From contig NZ_BMOQ01000006.1 of the NCBI RefSeq assembly GCF_014647155.1, forward strand, positions 62,001 to 126,000: DNA of 64,000 nucleotides, in the 5' to 3' direction. Made by a program: the position numbers and the translations under genes. The notes beneath the pieces are model-generated. The model saw nothing but the letters and a program-made list of their open reading frames with translations, was not told where the DNA came from and made no database searches. Origin of the DNA: Halarchaeum nitratireducens. GTDB lineage: Archaea > Halobacteriota > Halobacteria > Halobacteriales > Halobacteriaceae. Positions 60,947 to 64,000 of the stretch are shown here, piece by piece; the first letter of the stretch is position 1; each line of letters begins with the position of its first letter.

Positions 60947-61872
60947 CGGACGTGGTCGTCCTGCGGCAGAAGATCCACGGGCTCGATCCGGCGGATTACG
61001 CCGAGGCGATCCGCGAGCGCCTCCCCGAGGCGGACGTTGCGCTCGCGGGCACGCCGAGCGAGGAGCGCGAGCTCCTGATGGAGGCGACGGTGGCGACCGG
61101 CTTCCGGATCGACCCGGAGGTCGTCGCGGCGTCCGACAGCCTCGACCTCTTCGTCTGCACGTTCGCCGGTACCGACCACCTCCCGCTCGACGCGCTGGAG
61201 GAGGCGGGCGTGACGGTCGCGAACGCCTCGGGCGTCCACGGGCCGAACATCGCCGAGCAGGTGCTCGGGTACGTCCTCGCGGACGTCCGGAACCTCCGTC
61301 GGGGGTGGGCTCAACACGAGCGCGGCGAGTGGAACCACTATCAGGGCGGCGAGCTCGCGGGCTCGACCGCGACGGTCGTCGGGATGGGCCCCATCGGCGA
61401 GACGATCATCGACCGCTTCGGGGCCTTCGACGTCGAGACGATCGGCGTGCGCTACACGCCCGCGAAGGGCGGGAACGCAGACGACGTCATCGGCTTCGAG
61501 GAGACGGCGCTCCTCGACGCCTTCGCGCGCAGCGACTACCTCGTGCTCGCCTGCCCGCTCACCGACACCACCGAGGGGCTCGTCGACGAGGAGGCCTTCC
61601 TCACGCTCCCCACGGACGCGATGGTCGTCAACGTCGCACGCGGGCCCGTCATCGACACGGACGCGCTCGTGAGCGCGCTGCGCGGCAACGACATCGGGAG
61701 CGCCGCCCTCGACGTCACCGACCCCGAACCCCTCCCCGCTGACCACCCCCTCTGGACGATGCGGAACTGCCTCGTCACGCCGCATAACGCCGGACACACC
61801 CCCGAGTACTGGAACCGCTGCGCCGACATCCTCCTCGACGCCGCGAGCGACACCGCGCTCGCGGACGACTGA
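60943..61872 (+). CDS. D-2-hydroxyacid dehydrogenase 2
   Basis: A 309-residue NAD(P)-dependent dehydrogenase and paralogue of the protein at 39098-40063 (shared CTFAGTDH, GVRYTPAKGG, ALDVTDPEPLP). The nucleotide loop VVGMGPIGETIIDRF is at about 138, the catalytic Arg in NVARGPVID (about 225) and the His in TPHNAGHTP (about 277). Being last in the ring-degrading operon, it may reduce or oxidise a 2-keto/2-hydroxy acid product. The ATG overlaps the DUF3830 stop (ATGA). Confidence 0.85.
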   Translation: MTDVVVLRQKIHGLDPADYAEAIRERLPEADVALAGTPSEERELLMEATVATGFRIDPEVVAASDSLDLFVCTFAGTDHLPLDALEEAGVTVANASGVHGPNIAEQVLGYVLADVRNLRRGWAQHERGEWNHYQGGELAGSTATVVGMGPIGETIIDRFGAFDVETIGVRYTPAKGGNADDVIGFEETALLDAFARSDYLVLACPLTDTTEGLVDEEAFLTLPTDAMVVNVARGPVIDTDALVSALRGNDIGSAALDVTDPEPLPADHPLWTMRNCLVTPHNAGHTPEYWNRCADILLDAASDTALADD

Positions 61873-62054
61873 CCAGCCACGCGGGTGGCCTCGGCGTCAG
61901 TCTGACGGACAGGCGTGACAGACGTCACACGATCGCCAAGATGTCGGAGGTGATCTATGGTTCCGCTTATTCTACAGATTACTGGACGTACCCTCTCATA
62001 AGGGAAAATTTTATGCACTTCCTTTGAATTGTAGTCGATGAAGGTTGACACACA
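61873..62054. promoter_or_regulatory. Promoter region of the ECF transporter operon
   Basis: The spacer turns AT-rich near its end. AAATTTTATG at about 62005-62014 is a good TATA element, giving a short leader before the ATG at 62055. A small dyad, GTGAC-AGAC-GTCAC, lies near 61916-61929. Confidence 0.5.
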
Positions 62055-62258
62055 ATGACTACGGAATCCGCACGGACCAAACCGCTGCTCGCGATCGTCG
62101 GGGCGGCGGTGGCGTTGCTTGCGCTCGGATACGCAGTGATCATGCTCCCGGTGAGCGGGATGAAGGTAGTCGACTCGACGACGGCGCTCGCGGTCGTCGG
62201 TGTCCTGTTCATCCTCAGCGGTATCTGGGTGTTCAGAAACGCCCGGAGCACGGAATGA
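62055..62258 (+). CDS. Small membrane protein (two helices) preceding ECF ATPases
   Basis: A 67-residue protein with two hydrophobic helices, LLAIVGAAVALLALGYAVIM (about 11-30) and TTALAVVGVLFILSGIWVF (about 42-60), and short charged ends. No family recognised. It is 19 bases upstream of the first ECF ATPase and shares the promoter, so it may be an accessory subunit of the transporter. It is too short to be a complete S or T component. Confidence 0.65.
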   Translation: MTTESARTKPLLAIVGAAVALLALGYAVIMLPVSGMKVVDSTTALAVVGVLFILSGIWVFRNARSTE

Positions 62259-62277
62259 ACGAGCGTGTCGATAGCCC

Positions 62278-63117
62278 ATGCCAGCAATAGAACTCGACGG
62301 CCTCACGTTCCAGTACCGGGGCGAGAGCGAACCCGCAATCGACGACGTCTCGCTCACCGTCGAGCGCGGGGAGTTCCTCGGTATCGCCGGTGAGACCGGA
62401 GTGGGAAAGACGACGCTGCTCAAGTCGATCTGTGGCATCATTCCCTTCCAGGAGGCTGGAACGCGTGAGGGGTCCGTCGTCGTCGACAGCAAGCGCGTCA
62501 TCGACGCCGAGTCGGTCGATCAGCTCGCCCCGACGGTCTCGATGATCCTGCAGAACCCGGAGAGCCAGCTGTTCAACCTCCGCGTGTTCGACGAGATCAT
62601 CTGGGGGCCCGAGAACCTCGAGATGGACCGCGAGGAGATCGTCCGCCGCGGTGAGGAGGCCATGGAGTTGTTCGGGTTGGAGGGGTTCGGTGACCGAATC
62701 ACGTACAACCTCTCCGGGGGGGAGAAACAGAAGGTCGCGATTGCGTCAGTCTACGCGATGAACCCGGACATCATCCTGCTCGACGAGCCGACGAGTCAGC
62801 TCGACCCTATCGGGACCGAAATGGTCTTCGACGCGATCGACCGACTCGTCGATGAGGGTGTGACCATCGTCATGGTCGAGCACAAGATCGAGGAGCTCGC
62901 GGAGTACGCCGATCGCATCGCCCTGCTCGAGGACGGGTCGGTGACACGTCTCGACGAGACGCGCTCGTTCTTCACCGATACGACCGTCGAGCACGCCAGA
63001 CCCCAGGTCACGCAGCTCGGAATGCAGTTGAACGAGACCGGCGTCGCGGACGTCGATGTCCCGCTGACGCAGGACGAAGCGGTCGTCGAGTACGACGCGC
63101 TACTCGGAGAGCCATGA
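62278..63117 (+). CDS. ECF-type transporter ATPase 1 (CbiO/EcfA-like)
   Basis: A 279-residue ABC ATPase of the energy-coupling factor kind. Walker A GETGVGKTT is at 38-46, the ECF Q-loop LQNPESQLFNL near 91, signature NLSGGEKQKVAIASV near 144, and Walker B IILLDEPTSQLDP near 165. ECF modules pair two such ATPases with a T subunit and a substrate-specific S subunit for vitamins or metals. The stop overlaps the start of ATPase 2 (ATGA). The S and T genes, if present, lie beyond the window. Confidence 0.9.
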   Translation: MPAIELDGLTFQYRGESEPAIDDVSLTVERGEFLGIAGETGVGKTTLLKSICGIIPFQEAGTREGSVVVDSKRVIDAESVDQLAPTVSMILQNPESQLFNLRVFDEIIWGPENLEMDREEIVRRGEEAMELFGLEGFGDRITYNLSGGEKQKVAIASVYAMNPDIILLDEPTSQLDPIGTEMVFDAIDRLVDEGVTIVMVEHKIEELAEYADRIALLEDGSVTRLDETRSFFTDTTVEHARPQVTQLGMQLNETGVADVDVPLTQDEAVVEYDALLGEP

Positions 63118-64000
63118 GCGACTCACGACCGATAATCGAAATCGACAGTGTCGAGTTCGGATACGACCCCGGAACGACGGTCCTGCGAGGCGTCGACCTC
63201 ACATTCGACCGCGGCGAGTTCGTCACGGTCATCGGGCAGAACGGCTCGGGGAAGTCGACGCTCGTGAAACACCTCACCGGACTGCTCGAACCGGATGAGG
63301 GGTCGGTGACGCTGTACGACGGGACGGGCGAGTCGTACGATACGCGGCGGGACTCGATAACCGATCTCTCCGCACACATCGGCTACGTCTTTCAGAATCC
63401 CGACGACCAGATCTTCCACACGCGAATCGACGAGGAGATCGAGTACGGACTGAAGAACATCGGCGTGCCACCCGACGAGCGCGAGGAGCGGATCGAATCG
63501 GTACTCGAAGCCACGCAGCTCGAGGAACACCGATACGGGAATCCGTTCAGTCTCAGTATCGGGGAACGCCAGCGCCTCGCGATCGCGTCGGTCTTGGCGA
63601 TGGAACCCGACGTGATCTGCGTCGACGAGCCGACGACCGGACAGGACCACGCGGAAGCGCGGAAGATCATGGACATCCTCCAAGACTACAACGACCGCGG
63701 GCACACCGTCGTCGCGGTGACGCACGACATGGGTCTCGCCGCCGAATACACCGACCGCGTCGTCGTCGTGAAGGACGGTGATGTCATCGATGATGGTCCG
63801 CCCGAAGAAGTGTTCCTCCGCGGAGAGGTCTTAGAGGAGTCGAACATTCGCCCACCACAGATTACGCAGGTCGGCATTCAACTCGAGGAGGAATCACCGG
63901 CGGACGTCCTCGAGGAGATGTGGCTCACCGTGGAGGACGCCTACGACGATATCGAGTCGTTTCACCGCCGAGAGCCGGCACCGACGGGAGTAGCGGAGCG
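63114..64000 (+). CDS. ECF-type transporter ATPase 2 (partial, runs off the window)
   Basis: The first about 295 codons of a second ECF ATPase, open at the window end. Walker A GQNGSGKST is at 41-49, the Q-loop FQNPDDQIFHTRI near 92, signature SLSIGERQRLAIASVLAM near 145 (slightly altered LSIGE instead of LSGGE) and Walker B VICVDEPTTGQD. Together with ATPase 1 it forms the heterodimeric motor of an ECF transporter. The C-terminal part beyond the ATPase domain is longer than in most EcfA proteins, with a possible fusion downstream. Confidence 0.9.
   Translation, partial: MSDSRPIIEIDSVEFGYDPGTTVLRGVDLTFDRGEFVTVIGQNGSGKSTLVKHLTGLLEPDEGSVTLYDGTGESYDTRRDSITDLSAHIGYVFQNPDDQIFHTRIDEEIEYGLKNIGVPPDEREERIESVLEATQLEEHRYGNPFSLSIGERQRLAIASVLAMEPDVICVDEPTTGQDHAEARKIMDILQDYNDRGHTVVAVTHDMGLAAEYTDRVVVVKDGDVIDDGPPEEVFLRGEVLEESNIRPPQITQVGIQLEEESPADVLEEMWLTVEDAYDDIESFHRREPAPTGVAE

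Overview
The window is a chromosome-like stretch of a halophilic archaeon (class Halobacteria). The grounds are a strongly GC-rich and acidic coding set, archaellum (archaeal flagellum) genes, Tat-type lipoprotein signals, an HTH-10 regulator, and many genes whose start codon lies about 25-30 nt downstream of a TATA-like box with no room for a leader (leaderless transcripts). No rRNA, tRNA or CRISPR array was found. The only mobile-element trace is a decayed transposase tail near 6.6 kb.

Layout: (1) 0-5.7 kb holds methyl-compound demethylation genes: a dimethylglycine/sarcosine dehydrogenase, a decayed partial copy of it, a DmdA-like GcvT-family demethylase and a Bat-like HTH-10 regulator. 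(2) 5.75-7.6 kb is a gene-poor, AT-richer patch with the transposase relic. (3) 7.6-16.6 kb is the archaellum locus: a PadR-like regulator, a small acidic protein, two near-duplicate archaellins, and divergent arlCE-F-G-H-I-J plus arlD. (4) 16.8-17.3 kb is a deleted phosphate-permease pseudogene. (5) 17.6-21.5 kb carries a MIP18/DUF59 protein, an amidohydrolase, a zinc alcohol dehydrogenase and an IclR regulator. This set looks like the accessory part of bacterial propane-monooxygenase clusters, without the monooxygenase.

(6) 23-42.7 kb is the most interesting part: a catabolic island with an IclR regulator, a BCCT transporter, two class-III aminotransferases, glutamate dehydrogenase, a semialdehyde dehydrogenase, a spermidine/putrescine-type ABC importer, RidA, an ectoine-hydrolase (DoeA) homologue, a D-2-hydroxyacid dehydrogenase, an M20 amidohydrolase and a threonine-dehydratase-like enzyme. 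I read it as a haloarchaeal ectoine (or related compatible-solute) uptake and degradation system. Ectoine would be opened to N-acetyl-diaminobutyrate, deacetylated, transaminated to aspartate semialdehyde and oxidised to aspartate. A recurring 15-bp dyad, TACGGWWWCYGTGTA, sits in the promoters of almost every transcription unit of the island and probably defines its regulon.

(7) 43-44.7 kb has a COG0523 (CobW-like) metallochaperone GTPase and two small proteins. (8) 45.1-50.5 kb is a molybdenum hydroxylase (xanthine dehydrogenase family) operon with maturation genes xdhC and mocA. (9) 50.9-61.9 kb has a third IclR gene and an overlapping operon of an oligopeptide-type ABC importer, a dihydropyrimidinase/hydantoinase, an N-carbamoyl hydrolase, a DUF3830 protein and a second D-2-hydroxyacid dehydrogenase, pointing to import and ring opening of a cyclic amide such as a hydantoin, dihydropyrimidine or allantoin. 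(10) 62 kb to the end starts an ECF-type transporter operon that runs off the window.

Overall this is an accessory catabolic region in which modules for small nitrogenous compounds, most of them next to an IclR regulator, are placed beside the archaellum locus.
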